Below are positions 35,176 through 42,870 of a DNA stretch of 64,000 nucleotides, one piece after another. The stretch is from Lewinellaceae bacterium. GTDB lineage: Bacteria; Bacteroidota; Bacteroidia; Chitinophagales; Saprospiraceae. How positions within the stretch are numbered: position 1 is the first letter of the stretch; each line of letters begins with the position of its first letter. The DNA lies in NCBI GenBank assembly GCA_020636355.1, contig JACJYB010000008.1, positions 62,001-126,000 of the forward strand, read 5' to 3'. The translations under genes and the position numbers were made by a program. Below the pieces are notes generated by a model. That model was not told the DNA's origin, ran no database searches, and was given only the letters and a program-made list of their open reading frames with translations.

Positions 35176-36417
35176 CTACTCCGTTAAGGTTCTTCCTAAG
35201 TTTGTGATCACACAACGGAAGCCGAGGTACGATTTGGTGGAGTCTTGATATTCCCAATCCCGGACACCGCACTGGAGATAATACCCAATGTCTTTCCAGG
35301 AGCCACCGCGGATCACTTTCCGCTTCAGGACATCCGGATCGTCTTGTTGAGCATAATATTTCACATCCGGGTTCAGGTCGTGAATGATGTTGTTTGCATT
35401 ATCGTAGTAGGCGGATACGGTCCATTCAGATACGTTGCCGGCCATTTGATAAAGTCCGTAATCGTTCGGGAAATAATAGTCTACGCGTGTGGTGTACTGA
35501 GCGCCGTCATCGGCATAGTTACCACGACCGGGCTTGAAGTTAGCCAGAAGGCAGCCTTTGGCATTGCGCAGATAATAACCACCCCATGGGTAGCTGGAAA
35601 GATCGTGACCACCACGTGCTGCATATTCCCATTCGTATTCCGTCGGTAAACGGAATCCTTCGGAATGGCGCTCGTCCGGACGATATTTGTTCCACATTTT
35701 GGTCCTCCAGTCACAGAAAGCCTGGGCCATCTGCCAGTTGACTCCGACTACCGGATAATCATCGTAGGCAGGATGCCAGAAGTAGTTTCTTGCCAGCGGG
35801 TCATTGTATGAATATGCGAAGTCGCGAATCCAAACCAGGGTGTCCGGATAAATCGGAACTTCAAATTTGCGTACCAACTGGCTGCGCGGTGTCTTCGGAC
35901 TGTGTGCAGCCTTTACCCAATCCACTTCCGTCCAGGCATAACGTAAATTGGTATTGTCAAATTCACGTTTGCCGAAGATCTGATCATCTTCCGAGACATA
36001 CATCTCATCCAATGTCTCATCCGCGTAATCGATGGGTAACTCCCAATCAATGGATTCGTTGCCATAGTCATCCTGGATAAAATCTCCGAGGATCGTATGA
36101 GCGGTAGAATCTCTTACATAGTTTACAAACTGACGGTATTCATTGTTTGTAATTTCGGTCTCGTCCATAAAGAATCCAACGATGGATACCTGACGAGGCC
36201 TTTGGACATACGAATTAAATATGTCCTGATCATTACCCCCGATATGAAATACACCTGACTTGATGTATTGCATACCCAATGGGTTGATCCCTTTCCACTT
36301 CGGTCTGTCCAAAACTCCAACCAGCTGACCAGTTTCTTTCTTTCCGCATGACTGAAGCACCACCGCAGAAAGTAACAGGCACACACCGAATACCATAAAG
36401 TTTCTCATCCTATTCAT
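35176..36417 (-). CDS. gldK: Gliding motility / type IX secretion lipoprotein GldK
   Basis: Outer-membrane-associated lipoprotein forming the periplasmic ring with GldN. It has a formylglycine-generating-enzyme-like (SUMF1) fold used structurally. From the ATG at 36417 the 413 residues start with a lipoprotein signal ending VLQSC (Cys about 24). SUMF1 features follow: MDETEITNNEYRQFV, RLPTEYEWEYAARGG, QMAGNVSEW and VIRGGSW...GFRCV. Longer in-frame starts would precede the signal peptide and were rejected. It lies downstream of porP, the same order as porPKLMN in Porphyromonas. Confidence 0.95.
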   Translation of the reverse strand: MNRMRNFMVFGVCLLLSAVVLQSCGKKETGQLVGVLDRPKWKGINPLGMQYIKSGVFHIGGNDQDIFNSYVQRPRQVSIVGFFMDETEITNNEYRQFVNYVRDSTAHTILGDFIQDDYGNESIDWELPIDYADETLDEMYVSEDDQIFGKREFDNTNLRYAWTEVDWVKAAHSPKTPRSQLVRKFEVPIYPDTLVWIRDFAYSYNDPLARNYFWHPAYDDYPVVGVNWQMAQAFCDWRTKMWNKYRPDERHSEGFRLPTEYEWEYAARGGHDLSSYPWGGYYLRNAKGCLLANFKPGRGNYADDGAQYTTRVDYYFPNDYGLYQMAGNVSEWTVSAYYDNANNIIHDLNPDVKYYAQQDDPDVLKRKVIRGGSWKDIGYYLQCGVRDWEYQDSTKSYLGFRCVITNLGRTLTE

Positions 36418-36573
36418 AGCTTTACCAACAATCTTGTTATAAAAATGGCGTAAAATTAAACTAATTACCGGGCCTATTTTCACACGATGGATGTTAAAAC
36501 AACGCCCGTGATTATATTCATATTTTGTGTTACGCAAAAATTTTGCCAAAATTTGGGTTAATGGTCCACCTTC

Positions 36574-37548
36574 TTAGTACCTGGGACTGTAAATGATCCG
36601 TGGTGGAAGACCCAATCCAATGATTTTGTTCAAGTTATAATGCAAAACCAGTTCGTGAGAACCTGTGCTGTTTACTCCTAAACTGGAAAGCGGTACGTCG
36701 TATGCATACACGATTTTAAGATGTTCGTTGACGTACAGGCCCACATGAAATACCAGTGCATCGAGGGTATGAGCCGTCAATCCTCGCCATCCCAGGCCCA
36801 CCAGATAGCGATCCTGATAGACGGCCTGTGCTGCCAGATCCACCTGCCATTGCCGAAAATCCGATTTGAAAAGCATGGATGGATAAACTTCCAGCAGATC
36901 TGCCAGAGGGAATCCGTATTCACCAAAGAGTACCATGGTAGGCAACATTTTTACACTGCCTCCTTCCACACCATTAAAATGCACCCGCGGGCTGTTCAGA
37001 TATTCGAGGCTCACCCCGCCTTGAAAGACCTCCGCCTGATAAAATACGCCCAGGCTGGAGAACCAATTGGTACCACTCACCAGCTGTTCCGGTAAAATGG
37101 GATCCTGATGGTTGATCTGATTGCCTTCGTAAATACCAAATGGCGTGCGTAACAGTGCGCCATCCAGGCTCTTTTGGACCATTCCTAATCGCATTCCTGC
37201 GCTCCAGGTTCCTAAATCGTTGTTAATGACGTAATTGTAAGACATGCTTAATCGCAATGTCTTCTCAGCGCCTAGAAACTCATTGACCAGATTTATACCG
37301 ACCCCGCCATTTAAGGCATAAACAGGCATATGGGCACTGATGATCTGACTAACGGGATTGCGTTCCAGACCTAGCCATTGCGTCCGGTAACCGGCTAATA
37401 GACTTAGCGAACGATCAAATCCAGCATAGGCCGGATTCTGCAGGTATTTATCAGCAAAGTACAACGAAGATTGCCCCAGTTGCTGCGATTGCAACCAGGT
37501 TATGCATAATAGCGATGCTACAATGATATGGATGGACCTCTTCAGAAT
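36574..37548 (-). CDS. porP: PorP/SprF family type IX secretion outer-membrane protein
   Basis: Outer-membrane barrel of the PorP/SprF family, which links the type IX motor or adhesins to the outer membrane. The mature part is clear: FADKYLQNPAYAGFDRSLSL near the start, then many alternating strands. The obvious start, a TTG at 37494, leaves no signal peptide. In the same frame upstream, codons from 37548 read a good signal (KRSIHIIVASLLCITWLQSQ), but there is no ATG, GTG or TTG before the DUF255 stop codon at 37564-37566. I therefore place the start at ATT 37548 (or CTG 37545), nine bases after AGGAGA. The identity is firm, the start is not. Confidence 0.82.
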   Translation of the reverse strand: MLKRSIHIIVASLLCITWLQSQQLGQSSLYFADKYLQNPAYAGFDRSLSLLAGYRTQWLGLERNPVSQIISAHMPVYALNGGVGINLVNEFLGAEKTLRLSMSYNYVINNDLGTWSAGMRLGMVQKSLDGALLRTPFGIYEGNQINHQDPILPEQLVSGTNWFSSLGVFYQAEVFQGGVSLEYLNSPRVHFNGVEGGSVKMLPTMVLFGEYGFPLADLLEVYPSMLFKSDFRQWQVDLAAQAVYQDRYLVGLGWRGLTAHTLDALVFHVGLYVNEHLKIVYAYDVPLSSLGVNSTGSHELVLHYNLNKIIGLGLPPRIIYSPRY

Positions 37549-37563
37549 CTTTGCACTTCTCCT

Positions 37564-39594
37564 TTAAAAATAAACGTTTTGCCTTAATGCCTGTAAATCT
37601 TTAACGTTTTCAACCGGCATCTTGCAGGCAAATTGGTCACACAAAAAATAATAGGTCTTACCTGGGTCAGGCGGCGTGTGTTGTAACAGGGGCACGGATT
37701 GGTCCTGCCGATCGGCTAGCATTACAACCACATCCGGCCAATAATGCTTCCTTTGGCGGTCGTGAAAAGAAGGAGCCTGTGGTCCAATAATTGCCAATTG
37801 ATTGATTCCAAACCATATTTCGGTCATATTTACCGCTCCGGAAACAAATCCGGATAAATAACCATGGATCAAGGGCTCCAGGGATTGCATGGTTTTTACG
37901 GCGATCGCAAGCCAATCCGGACCATCCATCATATTTCCCAATCGCAACAATGAAGATGCTGCCGAACTGGTGGCTGAAGGATAGACATAATCGTACATCG
38001 GTTTTACTTCCACCGGTAATTCTCTGCTTGATTTGGGTACCATGACCCAATCTGTGGAATCCGGCTGGTAAAACTGTCCGATCATCTCCTGCGTCAACGC
38101 CCGGACCTGATGTAGATACTCTGTTCCTCCCGCCAATTGGATACGTTCAACCAGTGCGGCTATTATTCCTGCATAATCATCAAGAAATACTTCTTCTTGC
38201 CACCATCCACCTGCAAAAATATGCGCCAGCTGACCGGCATGACGGTGGTGGTCAAGGAAAAAATGCAGGGATTCATCCGCATCATCAATAAACTGCTGGT
38301 CACCCAATACATAGCCTGCATGATAAAGGGCTTTTATGACGAGGCCATTCCAGTGCGTCGAAATTTTATCATCCAAAAGCGGCCGGATGCGATGATCCCG
38401 GGCTGCTTTTAGCTTGGCACGTATCCCGGGCCATGGAGAATCCTTATCCAGTAATCTTTCAACATCTACCGCTTCCTGCAGATATAGGATATTAGTATGT
38501 TCCCAATTTCCCTGCACATTAAGGTCAAAATGGTCTTTTAACCAGATCCATTCCGGTTGGATAAGCAGGGACTCCAGTTCTGACCAACTCCAGGTATAAT
38601 ACTTGCCTTCTATTCCTTCCGAGTCCGCATCCAATGCACTGTAATATCCACCAGAGGAACGATGCATTTCCTGTTGCAGGAATTGATGGATATCCCGTAT
38701 AAAGAAAGCCCAGGTTTCATTTCCATCCAGTTGGTAGACATCAGCAAGCAGCTCCATGAGCTGGGCATTATCATAAAGCATTTTTTCAAAATGGGGCACT
38801 TTCCACGCACGGTCCGTAGCATACCGGGCCAGTCCTCCTCCGACCAAATCGTAGATACCTCCGCGCAGCATGGCGCGCAGGGTTCGTTGAACCTGCTCCA
38901 GGGCTTCTTTTTTACCCGTATGGTAGTAGATGCGGAGTAATAACTGAAGGGTGGTTATCATTGGAAACTTAGGTGCCTGACCGAATCCCCCAAATTGCCG
39001 GTCGAATTGTTTTGCCAATTCATAATACCATTCGGTCAAGGATTCCCGCTCATCCCGGTGGGCATAACTGTTGCCAACTTTCTGAACCAGATGACTTCGC
39101 TGGCCCTGAATGGCGCCGGTTAACTGGTCGGCCTGACGATCCACCTGACCCCGGTCCTCCCGATATGCCTGGCTGATCCGTTGCAATAGCTGCATCCAGG
39201 ACAACATGCCATGCCGTGGTTGAGGAGGAAAGTAGGTGCCTCCGTAGAATGGCTTCAGATCCGGAGTCAAAAAGCAGTTCAGGGGCCATCCTCCGCGACC
39301 GGTGAGGATCTGCACCGCATCCATGTAGACCTGATCCACATCGGGACGTTCTTCCCGGTCCACCTTAATGTTCACAAAATGCTGGTTCATAAACGACGCG
39401 ACGTCCTCATCCATAAAGGATTCTTCTTCCATCACATGACACCAGTGGCAACTGGAATATCCAATGCTTACCAGAATAGGTTTGTCTTCCCTGCGCGCTT
39501 TTTCATGTGCTTCAGCGCCCCAGGGATACCAATCAACCGGGTTATGCGCATGTTGCCGGAGGTAGGGACTAGTAGACTTTACCAATCGATTCAT
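37564..39594 (-). CDS. DUF255 thioredoxin-fold protein (YyaL/SSP411 type)
   Basis: Large cytosolic protein of 676 residues with an N-terminal thioredoxin-like domain and a C-terminal (alpha/alpha)6 barrel resembling sugar epimerases. The family signature starts NRLVKSTSPYLRQHAHNPVDWYPWG, and the redox-like motif is SSCHWCHVMEEESF with Cys49 and Cys52. RIVERP-like segments such as VDREERPDVD and GGWPLNCFLTP follow. Its biochemical role is not settled for the family. It starts directly at the stop of the PhnP-like gene with no gap, and porP follows 15 bases after its stop codon. Confidence 0.93.
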   Translation of the reverse strand: MNRLVKSTSPYLRQHAHNPVDWYPWGAEAHEKARREDKPILVSIGYSSCHWCHVMEEESFMDEDVASFMNQHFVNIKVDREERPDVDQVYMDAVQILTGRGGWPLNCFLTPDLKPFYGGTYFPPQPRHGMLSWMQLLQRISQAYREDRGQVDRQADQLTGAIQGQRSHLVQKVGNSYAHRDERESLTEWYYELAKQFDRQFGGFGQAPKFPMITTLQLLLRIYYHTGKKEALEQVQRTLRAMLRGGIYDLVGGGLARYATDRAWKVPHFEKMLYDNAQLMELLADVYQLDGNETWAFFIRDIHQFLQQEMHRSSGGYYSALDADSEGIEGKYYTWSWSELESLLIQPEWIWLKDHFDLNVQGNWEHTNILYLQEAVDVERLLDKDSPWPGIRAKLKAARDHRIRPLLDDKISTHWNGLVIKALYHAGYVLGDQQFIDDADESLHFFLDHHRHAGQLAHIFAGGWWQEEVFLDDYAGIIAALVERIQLAGGTEYLHQVRALTQEMIGQFYQPDSTDWVMVPKSSRELPVEVKPMYDYVYPSATSSAASSLLRLGNMMDGPDWLAIAVKTMQSLEPLIHGYLSGFVSGAVNMTEIWFGINQLAIIGPQAPSFHDRQRKHYWPDVVVMLADRQDQSVPLLQHTPPDPGKTYYFLCDQFACKMPVENVKDLQALRQNVYF

Positions 39595-40359
39595 TCAAAT
39601 GTTGATTTCGAGTCCATCGTAAGCAAACGATACCTGCGAAGGAAGGGTGGATTGAATACTGGCATGCAGCCCCATCTCATGGCTCATATGCGTCAGATAA
39701 CATGATTTGGGTTGGATCCGTTCGATGTAATGCAAGGCTTCTTCCAGATTGATGTGCGAATGATGCGGTTTGTGGTGCAAAGCGCTGATAATTAGAACAT
39801 CAATCCCCTTGATGAGTTCAAGACTGCGATCAGGTATGGCTTTGACATCTGTGAGGTAGACAAAGTGTGGGAACAAATATCCGAAAATATCCAGTGAACC
39901 ATGATGAATGGTCAATGGTACAATCTGCAGATCACCCACATGAAACGGAAGGTATGGCTCCAGTGGAATGGCTTTAATACGTGGCGCTCCGGGATAAGGG
40001 TTGTCGTCAAAAATGTATCTGAATCGTACTTTCAGCTCGTCAAGAACACGTTCCAGTCCAAACACGGGCATGTCACGGCGGGTCATAAAATTATATGGCC
40101 GCACGTCATCAAGACCGCTGACGTGGTCATTGTGTTCATGCGTGAGCAGGAGCGCATCGACCTGCTCTATTTGCTCCCGCAGCATTTGCTGACGAAAATC
40201 CGGCCCGACGTCAATAACGATCGTGGTGGTATCCGACCGGACTAAAACAGAAGTACGCAACCGTTTATCCTTGGGATCATTAGAGCGGCAGACGGCACAA
40301 TGGCACCCAATGACCGGGATACCCTGAGAGGTGCCGGTTCCAAGGACATTAATCTTCAC
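39595..40359 (-). CDS. MBL-fold metallohydrolase, PhnP-like
   Basis: Zinc phosphodiesterase-like hydrolase, 254 residues, cytosolic. The metal motif THEHNDH is at 73-79 and the N-terminus MKINVLGTGTSQGIPVIGCHCAVC carries the Cys-rich zinc site (Cys19-Cys24) seen in PhnP. Later ligands include HHGSLDIFGYLFP and ISALHHKPHHSHINLEEAL. PhnP acts on cyclic ribose phosphates in phosphonate use, but no other phn genes are here, so the substrate is open. It overlaps the preceding small gene by 11 bases and abuts the DUF255 gene. Confidence 0.88.
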   Translation of the reverse strand: MKINVLGTGTSQGIPVIGCHCAVCRSNDPKDKRLRTSVLVRSDTTTIVIDVGPDFRQQMLREQIEQVDALLLTHEHNDHVSGLDDVRPYNFMTRRDMPVFGLERVLDELKVRFRYIFDDNPYPGAPRIKAIPLEPYLPFHVGDLQIVPLTIHHGSLDIFGYLFPHFVYLTDVKAIPDRSLELIKGIDVLIISALHHKPHHSHINLEEALHYIERIQPKSCYLTHMSHEMGLHASIQSTLPSQVSFAYDGLEINI

Positions 40360-40636
40360 CGACTGTCTCAGCTTTTAACAAAGACCGCAGAGAACTCCAG
40401 TATTTTTTCCCCTCTTCGCTGAACTGATCCGGGTTAAATTCAATGGTTGACAGCAAATCCAGTAAGACCTGTACCCGACCGTCTACTTCAAAAAATTTAT
40501 TGACGACGACGACCTTTTGATGCTCAACCAAACAATACCCCGACTGAAAATTACCTTTCTCATACCGCACCGTATAATCCATCTCCTTATAAATGTGTTC
40601 TAATTTTTCTAGTGTTCTTTTGGTGTAATTTCCCAT
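40349..40636 (-). CDS. Small conserved Bacteroidota protein
   Basis: A 95-residue soluble protein with no recognised domain; similar short proteins (KLEHIYKEMDYTVRYEKGNF, then GYCLVEHQKVVVVNKFFE) are widespread in the phylum, as far as I recall. The ATG at 40636 is chosen because a strong -7 box (40662-40655) would place transcription start inside any longer version from 40657. It is the first gene of the run leading through the PhnP-like and DUF255 genes to the type IX cluster, and overlaps the next gene by 11 bases. Confidence 0.78.
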   Translation of the reverse strand: MGNYTKRTLEKLEHIYKEMDYTVRYEKGNFQSGYCLVEHQKVVVVNKFFEVDGRVQVLLDLLSTIEFNPDQFSEEGKKYWSSLRSLLKAETVGED

Positions 40637-40654
40637 GGGGTGTTTAATTTGAAA

Positions 40655-40662
40655 CAAAGATA
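40655..40662 (-). promoter_or_regulatory. Promoter -7 box of the small protein-to-gldN run
   Basis: TATCTTTG on the minus strand is an exact TAnnTTTG match, 18 bases upstream of the start at 40636. A -33 element is not obvious at the usual spacing. Confidence 0.5.
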
Positions 40663-40752
40663 TTCGTTTCTAAGGTTCAGCCTGCATCGCAACACGATGA
40701 AATGTATACCCGGCGAGTGGAGGATGGATCAAATATCCAATTAAATTAAGCC

Positions 40753-41406
40753 GTGCAATATCGACGCATCATTTACATTTTGATCATACTGCTAAGTTCT
40801 GTTCAGCGAACTTCGGCCCAGGAGCTGCGGTTCTCGCTGGGTGCACTCGCAGGCTTATCACTATCCCAGATTGATGGTGATAATTTACAGGGTTACGATC
40901 ATGTAGGGTTGATGGCCGGTCTGAATTCAACGGCACACATCACCGGGAGATTTTCATTTTCAGTTGAACTGATGTACAATCAGCGCGGCAGTAAATCTAA
41001 CCGCCTTAGCAACCAAAATTATCTGCCCACGCCCCTCAAAGTGACAACGGAGTACGCTGAGATTAATGCCTTGTTTCATCTATTGGATTGGCTACACGAA
41101 CAAGAAAAGTATTATCGATTGGATGCATTTGCAGGTGTAACGATCGGAAAACTTATCCGGACCAAGATAACTGATCCCACCGTCCGGGTTGAAAATTTCA
41201 ACAATATTGCAACTGAATTTAATGCCACCGACCTTGGTTTCATACTTGGCGTTGGGTATAAGATAAACCGGAATTGGGGTTGGGGGTTGCGTTTTTCTCG
41301 TTCCTTAAACAAACTTTTTGACGCTGAGAAAAGCAGGATAGCAAGTCCGGTTCTGAGAGATTGGAAAGCTTACTTCATTGCTCTCTATACGTTTTATACT
41401 TTTTGA
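40753..41406 (+). CDS. Outer-membrane beta-barrel protein (PorT-like)
   Basis: Predicted eight-stranded outer-membrane barrel of 217 residues with a Sec signal (ending near RTSAQ). Features are the opening LRFSLGALAGLSLSQIDGD, alternating amphipathic strands, YNQRGSKS and a final strand ending in aromatic residues (YTFYTF). This is the pattern of the PF13568-type barrel family that includes PorT. The start is a GTG at 40753. It diverges from the small gene at 40636 and is followed by a phosphatase gene with its own possible promoter. Confidence 0.83.
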   Translation: MQYRRIIYILIILLSSVQRTSAQELRFSLGALAGLSLSQIDGDNLQGYDHVGLMAGLNSTAHITGRFSFSVELMYNQRGSKSNRLSNQNYLPTPLKVTTEYAEINALFHLLDWLHEQEKYYRLDAFAGVTIGKLIRTKITDPTVRVENFNNIATEFNATDLGFILGVGYKINRNWGWGLRFSRSLNKLFDAEKSRIASPVLRDWKAYFIALYTFYTF

Positions 41407-41442
41407 TCCCGGCGACAGCAGGGGTACATGAATCTCAGGCCG

Positions 41443-41450
41443 TATCTTTG
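41443..41450 (+). promoter_or_regulatory. Possible promoter -7 box of the Ppx/GppA gene
   Basis: TATCTTTG matches the Bacteroidota -7 consensus exactly and ends 12 bases before the ATG at 41463. The -33 region is weak. Confidence 0.42.
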
Positions 41451-41462
41451 CAAAAAACCGCC

Positions 41463-42362
41463 ATGCAACGAAAAGCAGTCATTGATTTAGGCACCAACAC
41501 CTTTCATCTGCTTATCGTCGAGCAGCAGGAGCATACCCTCCATACCCTATTAAAAGTGCGGGAATATGTCAAATTGGGCGCAGACGGTATCCACCAATTA
41601 TCCGAAGCTGCAATGGAAAGAGGTATCCGGACCCTGGCAGATTTTGCGAGCAAGCTGAAGGAATATCAGGTTGAAGAATACCGGGCTATCGGAACAGCCG
41701 CGCTACGCACAGCATCCAATACAGCATCCTTTTTGGTTGATGTTCTGCATAGCACCGGATTGAAGATTGAGGTCATCAGTCCGGAGCTTGAAGCGGACTT
41801 GATCAGCAAAGGTATCCGGATGGATGTTCCATTGTCCCGGATGGAGTCATCCATGATGCTAGATATCGGCGGTGGCAGTGTCGAATGTATTTTCCATAAT
41901 TATGAGCAGCTCCAGGAAGCGGTAAGCTTTCCGGTTGGGGTTGCCGTCCTGCACCGGATGTTTCATCACCATGATCCGCTTCGTATGGACGAAGAAACTC
42001 AATTGCGGAATCATTTGGATCAATACTATAAGCCGCTCAGCAGGCGTTTCCGGAATTCCAGGCCGGTAATGATCGGAGCTTCCGGCAGTTTTGAAGTCCT
42101 GGATGATTATTTTACAGTACCCTGTCCATGGAGTGCTGAGGAAGTCTTAAAGATTTGCCGGGAAATTGCTGCAATGAATCAGGCTGCCCGTGAATCCCAT
42201 CCGGCAATACCCTCCGAACGGGTAGGCTATATCGTGATGGCCTGCGTACTTATCGCTTATTTGATTGAGGAATTTGATATTCCACAGGTTTGGTATACTC
42301 CTTTCGCTTTAAAGGAAGGTGTCCTCTCCGTATGGTATCCGGACCATAAGCTTGTAAGTTAA
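41463..42362 (+). CDS. ppx: Ppx/GppA family exopolyphosphatase
   Basis: ASKHA-fold phosphatase that degrades polyphosphate or removes phosphate from pppGpp. The N-terminal phosphate-binding motif is AVIDLGTNTFHLL (residues 5-17), and the second is SSMMLDIGGGSVECIF (about 132-147). The 299-residue length corresponds to the catalytic core without the C-terminal HD domain of E. coli Ppx, as is common in this phylum. I chose the ATG at 41463, since earlier in-frame codons overlap the barrel gene and precede the family N-terminus. Which substrate it prefers cannot be read. Confidence 0.9.
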   Translation: MQRKAVIDLGTNTFHLLIVEQQEHTLHTLLKVREYVKLGADGIHQLSEAAMERGIRTLADFASKLKEYQVEEYRAIGTAALRTASNTASFLVDVLHSTGLKIEVISPELEADLISKGIRMDVPLSRMESSMMLDIGGGSVECIFHNYEQLQEAVSFPVGVAVLHRMFHHHDPLRMDEETQLRNHLDQYYKPLSRRFRNSRPVMIGASGSFEVLDDYFTVPCPWSAEEVLKICREIAAMNQAARESHPAIPSERVGYIVMACVLIAYLIEEFDIPQVWYTPFALKEGVLSVWYPDHKLVS

Positions 42363-42400
42363 ACACGGTAAGCCTGGATCAGCTTTCGACCAACGAGCCC

Positions 42401-42772
42401 CTATTCCTCTTCTCCCATCTGATGATCTTCCCGCAATCGCTGGAAGAGATCCCGCAACCGGTACATTTCATCGAGGGTATCGTCCAGAAAAAATTCAAAT
42501 TGGGGCATTCGTCTCAACTGTTTGCGTAGCCGGATGGACATGGCTTGCCGAACCCGGCTATAGTTTTCTTCCAATTCCAGGATCACGGCCTGCTTATTTT
42601 CGGTATTAAAAACACTCAGATAAACTTTAGCTATCAGGAGGTCAGGAGACATAACCACATTGGTCACGGTCACGAGCGGGTCCCCATACAAGTAGGATCC
42701 TTCTTGGGTCAGAAACATGGAAATATTGCGTTTGACCAGTTCTGCAACCTGACTTTGTCGTATGGAAGGCAT
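42401..42772 (-). CDS. rbfA: Ribosome-binding factor A
   Basis: Small KH-fold protein needed for late 30S subunit maturation and 16S rRNA 5'-end processing. The 123 residues show the family layout: SIRQSQVAELVKRNISMFL at the N-terminus, LVTVTNVVMSPDLLIAKVYLSVF in the middle, and VRQAMSIRLRKQLRRMPQFEFFLDDTLDE-like sequence toward the end. Convergent with the Ppx gene (38-base gap) and divergent from recG. A perfect -7 box lies just upstream. Confidence 0.95.
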   Translation of the reverse strand: MPSIRQSQVAELVKRNISMFLTQEGSYLYGDPLVTVTNVVMSPDLLIAKVYLSVFNTENKQAVILELEENYSRVRQAMSIRLRKQLRRMPQFEFFLDDTLDEMYRLRDLFQRLREDHQMGEEE

Positions 42773-42788
42773 GGAGCGAGATTTAGTG

Positions 42789-42796
42789 CAAATATA
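42789..42796 (-). promoter_or_regulatory. rbfA promoter -7 box
   Basis: TATATTTG on the minus strand matches TAnnTTTG exactly, 16 bases before the rbfA ATG. The -33 element is unclear. Confidence 0.48.
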
Positions 42797-42859
42797 TTAT
42801 AATTCTCAGCTCCTCTTAACGCAGGAAGGTACGTCGGGGTTCAAATAACAAATGGTGCG

Positions 42860-42867
42860 TACCTTTG
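42860..42867 (+). promoter_or_regulatory. Possible recG promoter -7 box
   Basis: TACCTTTG matches the consensus exactly but ends three bases before the chosen ATG. If it is used, the message is nearly leaderless or translation starts further in, for example at the ATG at 42883. Confidence 0.33.
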
Positions 42868-42870
42868 CAT

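Noticed and set aside
35176..36417. Sulfatase-activating enzyme (formylglycine-generating) from its SUMF1 fold
   Set aside because: The lipoprotein signal and position in the gld cluster show it is GldK, where the fold is structural.
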